A DNA stretch of 64,000 nucleotides from Pelagibius sp037652055. Lineage in GTDB: Bacteria > Pseudomonadota > Alphaproteobacteria > Kiloniellales > Kiloniellaceae. Where the stretch lies: NCBI RefSeq assembly GCF_037652055.1, contig NZ_JBBKAH010000004.1, positions 124,001 through 188,000 on the forward strand, in the 5' to 3' direction. Positions 34,848 through 42,310 of this stretch are shown piece after piece. The notes under the pieces are model-generated. The model did no database searches. It saw nothing but the letters and a program-made list of their open reading frames with translations, and was not told the DNA's origin. A program made the position numbers and the translations under genes. Position 1 is the first letter of the stretch; each line of letters begins with the position of its first letter.

Positions 34848-35390
34848 ATGTCTTCACAGATACGGATGCAGGCGAATGACTTCTTTCATGCCTATCGGGT
34901 ATTGAATGACAGCCACAATGCTGCGTTGGATAATCTTGAGAAGCTGGATGGGAAGCCTTTAGTAAGGAAAGCAGCCTTTGGTGGGGTCCCCGCAATGAGT
35001 CCAAGTGTTGTGTGTCTGGCGTTCTCCGTCGAGCTCTATATGAAAGATCTTCATGTCGTGCTTAGGGGTAAGGCGCCGCGTGGCCACAACATTTTGAAGC
35101 TCTATAAAAAACTGCCAAAACATATCAGGCGTGAAATTTTCTCTCACGAGTCAATTAGCCAAAATCCCTGGACTATGAGAGGGCCTGTTCTTTTGCGGAA
35201 ACGCTTCAGCGGCAATCGTCGCGCCTACTATGGCTTCTTGCAGCAAGTAGAGGCGATCAGCGATGGATTCGAAAAGTGGCGCTATTCTTACGAAAAAAAA
35301 TCCCTACGGTATGAGGAATGGTTTGCCTTATCCTTTGTGGAGGCTGTCAAATCAGCCGCCGATAATCGACGGCCAAGGCCGGCCGCATAG
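34848..35390 (+). CDS. Hypothetical protein, possible HEPN-like fold
   Basis: A 180-aa protein, AT-rich relative to its surroundings. The central segment FSVELYMKDLHVVLRGKAPR followed by GHNILKLYKKLPKHIRREI has the helix-GH(N/D)-L pattern of HEPN-like proteins. The spacing R-GKAPRG-H formally satisfies R-x6-H, but this may be coincidental. ATG 34848 (preceded by GAGAG) is taken as the start; a GTG 6 nt upstream is possible. It is the last cargo gene before the island integrase. Its codon use and the ~240-bp AT-rich leader suggest separate acquisition. Confidence 0.5.
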   Translation: MSSQIRMQANDFFHAYRVLNDSHNAALDNLEKLDGKPLVRKAAFGGVPAMSPSVVCLAFSVELYMKDLHVVLRGKAPRGHNILKLYKKLPKHIRREIFSHESISQNPWTMRGPVLLRKRFSGNRRAYYGFLQQVEAISDGFEKWRYSYEKKSLRYEEWFALSFVEAVKSAADNRRPRPAA

Positions 35391-35504
35391 GCGAAGAATC
35401 CCGTTGGCGCGGTGCCGCCTGATGGTAGCAGGATGCCTCCGGTGCCTCTTCGTTCGTAGGGCCGTCGCTGGTCGGCATTCAGCGGTAGGACGGTGCCAGT
35501 CTGC

Positions 35505-37499
35505 TCAGACTCTTTGGTGGCTTTCGGGTACAAGCTTCCGCAATCGGCGCGCTTGAGGCAGCGGTGAGGCCTCGAGTTGCTTGAGATTCTGCAACATTTC
35601 CTGCATGCGGCCGTAGATCGTCGGGAGCGTTACCCCCAGTTCGAATTTCTCAACGACCACCTTCTTCTGGTCAAGCCCGAAGACAGGCGCGTAGTGTCTC
35701 AGCGTGACGTCGTTCTCCTGGTGCCCGGTGATCGGCTTGATGTGATCGAGCGGCACGCCGGCTCGACGCAGGTGCTGCGTGAAGGTGGTCCTGAAGGAAT
35801 GAAAATCCGTCTCGCTGCGCGTGAGACCAATGGCCCTACGGTAGCGGTGGAACCACTTGCCCAGGCCGTCACCGAGCGCCCGGTCAATCTCTGAGGGCCG
35901 CAACTCGGGGAAGAGCCAGCCCGGATAGCGGAAGTCTACGTACTCTCTCAGCCCGATCCGGACCAACTCGTCATGAATGGGAATGTCGCGCTGTGCCGCC
36001 GGCGTCTTCAGGCGGCGACCTTCAGTTGCCTGCACCATGAGGAACCAGATACCGCCGTGCTCGTTGAAGTCGGTCGCTTTCAGCTGGCAGATTTCTTCGC
36101 GGCGCATGCCGGTGAAAACGGCGATCAATGGCGCCCAGAAGCGGGCATCCGGAATTATGAGGTCGCCGGCGACGGAGCGCCGTGAGATTGACCGGCAGCC
36201 GCCCCATACCGGTGAGGTGAAGAGCCGCTTCAGTTCGTCCTGAGTGTATTCCACCCGGCCGGCGCGAACTTTGTCGTTGCGCACTTCGCTCTTCGGGTAG
36301 AGCGCTCCAGCGAAGGGGCTCATCGGCCTGAGGGAGCGTGGCACCACGCGGGAGGTCCACATCTTGGTGAAGAAACTCAGATGCTTGTTCGCCGTCTTTC
36401 GGGTCATCGTGCGGATTTTGCGCTTCGCCTGCTCTATCGACCATTCATAGCCCTCGAATCGAACGGTATCTTGGCCGGCTTTGTCCGCCTCCGAGATGCG
36501 TCTGCGCAGCTGGTCGCATCTCTCTATTGCCTGCTTCGGCTCCAGGCCAGCGTAGACGCCCTTACCGAACTCCGAAGGCATTTTCAGGAGTTCTTCTCGA
36601 AACCGGTCCACGTCAGTCTCAGTGATGTCGCCAATGCGCTCCTTTCCACCCAGACTCACGAAATAGCGGATCGCCATTTCCCAGTCGCGCTCGGTTTTGC
36701 GGGCGCGGGTATGTTGAAGGTTTCGATCCATATATTCTTTCGCCACGTCTTCCACTGGACGTGCGAGAAAATTCACCTCCTCGGCATTGAGACGACCGCT
36801 CCAGGTCTGCAGCACGGCGGGCGCCAAGGGGTATTTGTCGTCGATCCAGTCAGGGGCGCGCTGGCCCTGGCCGCGTGTGCCATCCCAGCGGTCGACCTCC
36901 ACGCGGTAGGCCTCCGCGACAACGCTGAGGGCGTCTTGGCGCAGCGGTTGCGACGACGGAGCGGCGAGATCAATCTCCAGGTCGCAGGCCTTGAGCGCGG
37001 TCTCAAGCAGGGGGTTGATGCATGCGAGTTCATTGATGGTGGCAAGGTCGGACCACTCTTGAGCGAGTTCCTCGGGCAAGCCTTCGGAAAAGATGCCGCG
37101 GGCCTGGTAGCTGCGGTATCGCTCCATCGTCTCCGGATCGGCAGTGCCGTCCAGGATCTCTTCGCGGCTGCCGTTGGGAAGGTAGTTCAGGTCACCGGCG
37201 AGCAGGTCGCGTTGGCGATCGCCTTCCCGAAGGATGCTGTCGAAGAGTTCCTTGAGGACGAGATTGAGCTGCCCGGGGGTGGGCTGGAGAGCTTTGGGCA
37301 TACCTTGCAGCTGCTCAGACAGTTGATCCAGCGCGACCGAGATCCTGCGGGCGAGTTTTCGGGCCACGACAGGATCGGCGGTTGCGAGGGACCCATCAAA
37401 ATAGGTCCGGTTTAAGATTTCCTTGAGCGCGGCGGGCAGGCGGCGGCGGTAGTGGTAGACGGCGCCGCGGCGGCGCAGGTGGGGGTTCTGGTTCGACAA
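35505..37499 (-). CDS. Large tyrosine integrase (DUF6538-type N-terminus) of the genomic island
   Basis: A 664-aa integrase (676 if started at GTG 37535). TTG 37499 is preferred because GGGA lies 8 nt upstream and it yields MSNQNPHLRRRGAVYHYRRR, the usual start of this group. The N-terminal DUF6538-like segment is followed by a SAM-like domain (~250-330) and a catalytic domain with Arg in TGMRREEICQLKATDF, H-x-x-R in DFHSFRTTFTQHL, a second His in ITGHQENDVTLRHYA, and Tyr in RHYAP. The gene ends inside the island and starts 149 nt from the tRNA-Gln 3' end, the standard place for the integrase that made the insertion. Confidence 0.9.
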   Translation of the reverse strand: MSNQNPHLRRRGAVYHYRRRLPAALKEILNRTYFDGSLATADPVVARKLARRISVALDQLSEQLQGMPKALQPTPGQLNLVLKELFDSILREGDRQRDLLAGDLNYLPNGSREEILDGTADPETMERYRSYQARGIFSEGLPEELAQEWSDLATINELACINPLLETALKACDLEIDLAAPSSQPLRQDALSVVAEAYRVEVDRWDGTRGQGQRAPDWIDDKYPLAPAVLQTWSGRLNAEEVNFLARPVEDVAKEYMDRNLQHTRARKTERDWEMAIRYFVSLGGKERIGDITETDVDRFREELLKMPSEFGKGVYAGLEPKQAIERCDQLRRRISEADKAGQDTVRFEGYEWSIEQAKRKIRTMTRKTANKHLSFFTKMWTSRVVPRSLRPMSPFAGALYPKSEVRNDKVRAGRVEYTQDELKRLFTSPVWGGCRSISRRSVAGDLIIPDARFWAPLIAVFTGMRREEICQLKATDFNEHGGIWFLMVQATEGRRLKTPAAQRDIPIHDELVRIGLREYVDFRYPGWLFPELRPSEIDRALGDGLGKWFHRYRRAIGLTRSETDFHSFRTTFTQHLRRAGVPLDHIKPITGHQENDVTLRHYAPVFGLDQKKVVVEKFELGVTLPTIYGRMQEMLQNLKQLEASPLPQARRLRKLVPESHQRV

Positions 37500-37640
37500 G
37501 GTGGCGTCCCTTTTGCGTGGGCGCGCCGTAGCCACGAGAAGAGCCCCGAAACGGCCGTTTTGTGGACAGCCGTGTGGTACACCTCTGTGGTACAGAGCGT
37601 CTCCGCACCTTGTAAGTGACTGATTTTGCTGAATTGTCCT

Positions 37641-37678
37641 GGGGGACTGGCTGGGGGACCTGGATTCGAACCAGGGCT
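37641..37678 (+). repeat. att repeat at the tRNA-Gln 3' end (integrase-proximal boundary)
   Basis: This covers the 3' T-arm/acceptor portion of tRNA-Gln plus 7 bp of flank and matches 10951-10988 at 34 of 38 positions, in the same orientation. Insertion here leaves the tRNA intact and displaces the duplicated end to the far island boundary. Confidence 0.8.
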
Positions 37679-37721
37679 GCTCGGGTCAGAGCCGAGAGTT
37701 CTACCGCTAAACTATCCCCCA
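37648..37721 (-). tRNA. tRNA-Gln (anticodon CTG)
   Basis: A 74-nt cloverleaf. The acceptor 5' strand TGGGGGA pairs with TCCCCCA, then discriminator G and an encoded CCA (37648-37650). The D-arm region is TAGTTTAGCGGTAGAAC. The anticodon stem CTCGG/CCGAG encloses the loop CTCTGAC, giving anticodon CTG (reads CAG). The T-arm holds GGTTCGAATCC. The T-arm and acceptor serve as the attachment site of the adjacent island. The gene is intact and has a promoter-like sequence 50-80 nt upstream. Confidence 0.95.
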
Positions 37722-38047
37722 GCAGGCGGGCCAACGAGGGTCCGGTGCGGGCCCTTCATAGCGCGGCGGTGCTTTACATAGTCCTACCGCCCCCCCGCTG
37801 ACAACCTCTTTTCGGCGCTTTTCGGGCAGATTCAGGGGCGGTTCCGGATCGATTCCGGATCGATTCCGGCGCCCGCGCCGTCGCCGGACGGCGACCTTGC
37901 TGCTGATTTTGCGGCCCGGCGGGCGCGGGGTGCTGGCGAAAGGCGGCGCCGGCACGCTAAGATGGCCGCTAAGACAGCGCTTACACAGCGCTTATAAGGG
38001 GGCGCGGGCGTTCCGGTCCCCAACAACGAGAACGGGAACAGGTTCAG
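37722..38047. other. 326-bp tRNA/ppx divergent region with short tandem repeats
   Basis: It holds the tRNA promoter candidate and, nearer ppx, two short direct repeats: GGATCGATTCC-type units at about 37846-37869, and ACAGCGCTTA repeated at about 37975-37994. The second pair is positioned where a ppx promoter or operator could lie (inference). No gene is seen. Confidence 0.4.
37775..37804 (-). promoter_or_regulatory. Candidate sigma-70 promoter for tRNA-Gln
   Basis: On the minus strand, TTGTCA (37804-37799) and TATGTA (37780-37775) are separated by 18 nt. The predicted start would fall ~45 nt before the mature tRNA 5' end. This rests on motif matching only. Confidence 0.45.
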
Positions 38048-39268
38048 GTGACGGCCTACGTCAACGGGCAACGAAACGGCTCTTGGGGACAGCGGGAGAC
38101 CGTCCGGGCGGAGCGGGACGCTGCCGGGCACCGCCGTTCCGCAAGCCTGGGTTCCAGCCTGGGTTCCAGCCTGGGGGCCGGGGTGCCCGGCCCAACCGAG
38201 CGGGGCGCCGGGCTTCCCGGCGGGGAAGGGGTCTATGCCGCCCTCGATCTCGGTACCAACAACTGCCGTCTGCTGGTCGCCCGCCCGGCGCGCGACGGCT
38301 TCCAGGTGGTCGATGCCTTTTCCCGCATCGTGCGCCTGGGCGAGGGGTTGGCCGCCAGTGGCCAGCTGTCCGGCCCGGCCATGGCCCGTACCATCGAGGC
38401 CCTGAAGGTCTGTGCCGGCAAGATCAGCCGGCGCGGCGTCACCCAGGTGCGCGCGGTGGCGACCGAGGCCTGCCGGCGCGCCGGCAACTGCGAAGCCTTC
38501 CTGGACGAGGTGCGGCGCACCACCGGCATCGAACTGGAGATCATCTCGCAGAACGAGGAGGCGGCGCTGGCGATCTGTGGCTGCGCGCCGCTCTTTGCTC
38601 CAGACATCCCCGACATCCTGCTGTTCGATATCGGCGGCGGCAGCACCGAGATCTGCTGGCTGAAGGGCAAACCGGCGCCGCAGGGCGCGGCGCAGCCTCT
38701 GGAACTGTCGCTGCACGCCTGGCTGTCGGTGCCGATCGGCGTCATCACCCTGGCTGAGAAGTACGGCCCCCAGAAACCCGGCCGCGGCGAGACCGGCCTT
38801 GAGGCCTACCAGGCCATGGAGGCGGAGATGGCCGCCGCGGTGGCGGACTTCGCGGCACGCCATGACATCGCCCGTGCGGTGCCGCCGGGCTGCGTGCAGA
38901 TGCTGGGCACCTCCGGAACCGTGACCACACTGGCCGGTGTCCACAAGAACCTGCCGCGCTACGACCGCACGGCGGTCGACGGCAGCTACCTGGAGATGGC
39001 CACCGTGCGCGACATCTCCGATCGTATCGTCGCCATGAATTACGCCGAGCGGGCGGCGCATCCCTGCATCGGCCCCGAACGGGCCGACCTGGTGATCGCC
39101 GGCTGCGCGATCCTCGCCGCGCTCTGCCGGCTGTGGCCGGCCGACCGCCTGAGGGTCGCCGACCGCGGCCTGCGCGAGGGCATGCTCTATGCCATGATCC
39201 ATGGTATCAGCGCACCCCAGGGCCGCTGGACAGAGGGTCGCTGGGCCGGCGACGCGGCGGCGGACTGA
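38048..39268 (+). CDS. Ppx/GppA family exopolyphosphatase / guanosine pentaphosphatase
   Basis: A 406-aa ASKHA-fold phosphatase: YAALDLGTNNCRLLVARP (phosphate-1 loop), SRIVRLGEGLAASG, ATEACRRAGN, ISQNEEAALAICG, the second phosphate loop LLFDIGGGSTEICWL and GTSGTVTTLAGVH. It is shorter than E. coli Ppx and lacks the C-terminal HD domains, as in many alphaproteobacterial homologues. It hydrolyses polyphosphate or pppGpp; which one is not evident. The first ~60 residues from GTG 38048 are a low-complexity leader encoded partly by tandem 15-bp repeats, so a later start is possible. rlmE follows 24 nt downstream. Confidence 0.88.
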   Translation: MTAYVNGQRNGSWGQRETVRAERDAAGHRRSASLGSSLGSSLGAGVPGPTERGAGLPGGEGVYAALDLGTNNCRLLVARPARDGFQVVDAFSRIVRLGEGLAASGQLSGPAMARTIEALKVCAGKISRRGVTQVRAVATEACRRAGNCEAFLDEVRRTTGIELEIISQNEEAALAICGCAPLFAPDIPDILLFDIGGGSTEICWLKGKPAPQGAAQPLELSLHAWLSVPIGVITLAEKYGPQKPGRGETGLEAYQAMEAEMAAAVADFAARHDIARAVPPGCVQMLGTSGTVTTLAGVHKNLPRYDRTAVDGSYLEMATVRDISDRIVAMNYAERAAHPCIGPERADLVIAGCAILAALCRLWPADRLRVADRGLREGMLYAMIHGISAPQGRWTEGRWAGDAAAD

Positions 39269-39292
39269 CAGCAGCAGGCCGGGGACAGCATT

Positions 39293-40060
39293 TTGGCGAA
39301 ATCAGGTGGAGGCCGCGGCGGCGGCACGGGCGGTTCCGGGCGCGGCACGTCAGGGCGCGGCGGTTCGGGACGCGACGTTTCGGGGCGCAGCCTGAAGGTC
39401 CGCGTGAAGACCGCCAAGCGGCGTTCGATATCCTCGGCGCGCTGGCTCGAGCGCCAGCTGAACGATCCCTATGTTGCCGAGGCGCGCAAGCGCGGCTACC
39501 GCTCGCGCGCCGCCTTCAAACTCGCGCAGCTCGACGACCGCTTCCATTTCCTCAAGAACGGCGCCCGGGTGGTGGACCTGGGCTGCGCGCCCGGCGGCTG
39601 GACCCAGGTGGTGGTCGAGCGCTGCGGGCGCAGCGCCAAGGTCGTCGGCATCGACCTGATCGAGGTCGAGCCGATCTCCGGCGCCGAGCTGATGGTCGGG
39701 GATTTCCTCGACGAGGATGCACCGGACCGCCTGAAGACGGCGCTGGGCGGGCCGGCCGATGTCGTGCTGACCGACATGGCGGCGCACGCCACCGGCCATT
39801 CCAAGACCGACCACCTGAAGATCATGGCGCTGGTGGAGGTGGCCCACCTCTTCGCCAAGGAAGTGCTCGCCCCGGGCGGTGCCTTCGTCGCCAAGGTGCT
39901 GCAGGGCGGCACCGAGAAGGACCTGCTGGCCGAACTGAAGCGCGACTTCGCCAAGGTCGCCCATGTGAAGCCGGCGGCGAGCCGCGCGGATTCGGCGGAG
40001 ATGTACCTCGTCGCCACCGGCTTTCGCGGCGGCGGGGCAACGTCCGATGACGAAAACTAG
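39293..40060 (+). CDS. rlmE: 23S rRNA (uridine-2'-O-)-methyltransferase RlmE (FtsJ/RrmJ)
   Basis: A 255-aa methyltransferase. A glycine/arginine-rich leader (~1-40) precedes the conserved body: SARWLERQLNDPYVAEARKR, GYRSRAAFKLAQLDDRF, the SAM-binding VVDLGCAPGGWTQVV, VGIDLIEVEPI, VLTDMAAHATGH and FVAKVLQGG. The K-D-K-E catalytic tetrad positions are recognisable (Lys in AAFKL, Asp in LTDMA, Lys in AKVLQ, Glu near the end). It methylates U2552 of 23S rRNA in the 50S subunit. The TTG start at 39293 has GGGGAC upstream. It is 24 nt after ppx, a common alphaproteobacterial pair. Its stop overlaps that of the convergent host-attachment gene. Confidence 0.93.
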   Translation: MAKSGGGRGGGTGGSGRGTSGRGGSGRDVSGRSLKVRVKTAKRRSISSARWLERQLNDPYVAEARKRGYRSRAAFKLAQLDDRFHFLKNGARVVDLGCAPGGWTQVVVERCGRSAKVVGIDLIEVEPISGAELMVGDFLDEDAPDRLKTALGGPADVVLTDMAAHATGHSKTDHLKIMALVEVAHLFAKEVLAPGGAFVAKVLQGGTEKDLLAELKRDFAKVAHVKPAASRADSAEMYLVATGFRGGGATSDDEN

Positions 40061-40506
40061 AGGGCGATGAGCCCGCCCAGGTGGCCGGGCAGATCCTGAT
40101 CCGGGATCTTGATGAGGTCCTTGCTGAGCTCGCCGTCCACCTTGGCGGCGGCTTCCTTGCTGAGCGCCTGGCGCAGGTCGCCCAGGGTTTTGGCCGGGGC
40201 CACCAGGACGAGGCGGTCGTAGCTGTGGTTCAGCGCCGCCGTGTTCAGGTGGCCGGCCAGCTCCGCGGCGAAGTGGCGCTTTTCCTCGCGGTGCGGGTCG
40301 CTGGGCGGTTCCATGGCATGGCGCCCCTGGCCCATGCGGTCGTGGGTGCGGCCCGGCCGGTCGGCATTGATCTCCCGAGTCGGGTGCGGGGTCTGGTGCA
40401 TCTCTTTTTCCGGCAGCGGGGTCAGGCCCTTGCCGGGGCCGGTGTTTTCCAGGATGCGGGCCTTTGCCCCATCGGCGATGACGATCCAGCTCCTCGTCGG
40501 TTTCAT
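40057..40506 (-). CDS. Host attachment family protein (baeRF-like)
   Basis: A 149-aa protein: SWIVIADGAKARILENTG, KDRMGQG-type motif TREINADRPGRTHDRMGQ, RHFAAELAGHLNTAAL, and the C-terminal LVLVAPAKTLGDLRQAL, SKDLIKIP. These mark the host-attachment/baeRF family, an eRF1-like fold first annotated in Agrobacterium as required for attachment to host cells; the molecular function is unresolved. ATG 40506 has GGGGA upstream. It is convergent with rlmE, sharing 4 nt at the stops, and divergent from guaB. It is cytosolic, with no signal peptide. Confidence 0.88.
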   Translation of the reverse strand: MKPTRSWIVIADGAKARILENTGPGKGLTPLPEKEMHQTPHPTREINADRPGRTHDRMGQGRHAMEPPSDPHREEKRHFAAELAGHLNTAALNHSYDRLVLVAPAKTLGDLRQALSKEAAAKVDGELSKDLIKIPDQDLPGHLGGLIAL

Positions 40507-40758
40507 GACTTTTTCCCCGTTAAAGCAAGGATTTCGGGCGGATCTTCCCGCACTTGCGGGCAAGACGCGATGATAGAGGTCAAATGGGTTCCTGCCGCCG
40601 CGCTTAAAAGGGGGGCTGCAAAAAGGGGAGGGGCGGGCGCCCCTCTGCGAGCCATGAGCCCGCTGCAGCCCGGGGCTGCGGGGCTGGCGGCGCAATCCGC
40701 TTGGCATGGCGGGGCCTATGTGTATGATGCGGCGCCAATCACCGCCAAGGGGATAGGC

Positions 40759-42222
40759 ATGAAACTCCGACAGGCTCTTACTTTCGACGATGTCCTTCTT
40801 GAGCCGGCGGAGTCCGCAGTTCTCCCAAGTCAGACCGACACGCGAACCCGCCTGACCCGCTCCATCGAGCTGGGCATTCCGCTGGTGTCCTCCGCCATGG
40901 ACACGGTCACCGAGGGGCGCCTCGCCATCGCGCTGGCCCAGGCCGGCGGCATCGGCGTCATTCACAAGAACCTCTCCATCGAAGAGCAGGCCGACGAGGT
41001 CCGCCGGGTGAAGAAGTTCGAGAGCGGCATGGTGGTGAACCCCGTCACCATCCACCCGGACGAGCCGCTGGCCAACGCGCTGGCGCTGATGGAACGGCAC
41101 AAGATCTCCGGCATCCCGGTGGTCGAGCGCAAGACGAAGAAGCTGGTCGGCGTGCTGACCAACCGCGACGTGCGCTTCGCCGAGAACCCGAAGGAGCCGG
41201 TCTCCGCGCTGATGACCAAGGAACGGCTCATCACCGTGAAGGAAGGCGTCAGCAAGGAAGAGGCGCAGCGCCTGCTGCACCAGCACCGCATCGAAAAGCT
41301 GCTGGTGGTCGACGACGATTACGTCTGCATCGGCCTCATCACCGTGAAGGACATGGAGAAGGCACAGGCCTATCCCAACGCCTGCAAGGACGACCAGGGC
41401 CGGCTGCGCGCCGCCGCGGCCATCGGCGTCGGTGCCGACGGCCTCGCGCGCGCCGAGGCGCTGCTGGATGCCGGTGTCGACGTGCTGGTGGTCGATACCG
41501 CGCATGGCCATTCCAAGGGCGTCATCAGCGCGGTCAGCCAGGTGAAGCGTCTCTCCAATGCGGCCGGCGTGATCGCCGGCAACGTGGCGACCGCCGAAGG
41601 GGCCCGCGCGCTGGTCGATGCCGGCGCCGACGCGGTGAAGGTCGGCATCGGACCGGGCTCGATCTGCACCACGCGCATGGTCGCCGGCGTCGGCATGCCG
41701 CAGCTGACCGCGATCTTCGACACCGTGGAGGTCTGCGCGAAGCAGGGCGTCCCGGTGATCGCCGACGGCGGCATCAAGTTCTCCGGCGATCTTGCGAAGG
41801 CGATGGCCGCGGGCGCGAGCTGCGCCATGATCGGCTCCCTTTTCGCCGGCACCGAGGAGAGCCCGGGCGAGGTCTTCCTGTTCCAGGGCCGCTCCTACAA
41901 GTCGTATCGCGGCATGGGTTCGGTCGGGGCGATGGCGCGCGGCTCGGCCGACCGCTACTTCCAGCAGGAAGTCGCCGACAATCTGAAGCTGGTGCCCGAA
42001 GGCGTCGAGGGCCGCGTGCCCTACAAGGGGCCGGTCGGGGCGGTCATCCATCAGCTGGTCGGCGGCCTGCGCGCCGCCATGGGCTACACCGGCAGCGCCA
42101 CCATCCCCGACCTGCAGAAGAACGCGCGCTTCGTGCAGATCACCAATGCGGGCCTCAGGGAAAGCCACGTGCACGACGTCACCGTCACGCGCGAGGCGCC
42201 CAACTACCGCAACGAGATGTGA
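40759..42222 (+). CDS. guaB: IMP dehydrogenase
   Basis: A 487-aa IMPDH of normal length. Order of elements: MKLRQALTFDDVLLEPAESA, VSSAMDTVTEGRLAIALAQA, tandem CBS domains (~95-205, e.g. HKISGIPVVERKTKKLVGVL), VVDTAHGHSKGV, the catalytic loop GIGPGSICTTRMVAGVG with nucleophile C304, ADGGIKFSGDLAKAMAAGA and the flap region SYRGMGSVGAM. It oxidises IMP to XMP with NAD+, the first committed step to GMP. ATG 40759 begins the canonical N-terminus. With rsmB-like, GNAT and guaA downstream it forms the classical alphaproteobacterial guanine-nucleotide cluster; GuaA 2 kb away performs the next step. Confidence 0.97.
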   Translation: MKLRQALTFDDVLLEPAESAVLPSQTDTRTRLTRSIELGIPLVSSAMDTVTEGRLAIALAQAGGIGVIHKNLSIEEQADEVRRVKKFESGMVVNPVTIHPDEPLANALALMERHKISGIPVVERKTKKLVGVLTNRDVRFAENPKEPVSALMTKERLITVKEGVSKEEAQRLLHQHRIEKLLVVDDDYVCIGLITVKDMEKAQAYPNACKDDQGRLRAAAAIGVGADGLARAEALLDAGVDVLVVDTAHGHSKGVISAVSQVKRLSNAAGVIAGNVATAEGARALVDAGADAVKVGIGPGSICTTRMVAGVGMPQLTAIFDTVEVCAKQGVPVIADGGIKFSGDLAKAMAAGASCAMIGSLFAGTEESPGEVFLFQGRSYKSYRGMGSVGAMARGSADRYFQQEVADNLKLVPEGVEGRVPYKGPVGAVIHQLVGGLRAAMGYTGSATIPDLQKNARFVQITNAGLRESHVHDVTVTREAPNYRNEM

Positions 42223-42310
42223 TCGGGCGCCGGCTGATCTCCCCGCCACCCGCCGGGCAAGAAGTGTGTCCGCGTTATCCCGGGCGGAGAAGCCGTTTGA
42301 GGGCTGAGCC

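Larger units (their letters stand above)
10951..37678. mobile_element. ~26.7-kb genomic island integrated at tRNA-Gln(CTG)
   Basis: It is bounded by the degenerate repeat at 10951-10988 and the tRNA-Gln 3' end at 37641-37678, with a large tyrosine integrase at 35505-37499 next to the tRNA. The content is almost entirely accessory: antitoxin-like genes, GIY-YIG, transposase, second recombinase, Gabija-like pair, giant helicase, channel, a broken panB and a CoiA-like pseudogene. Several stretches (18.1-19.6 kb, 34.6-35.4 kb) are visibly more AT-rich than the flanks. No conjugation or replication genes are recognised. It may be immobile or mobilised in trans. Confidence 0.8.
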
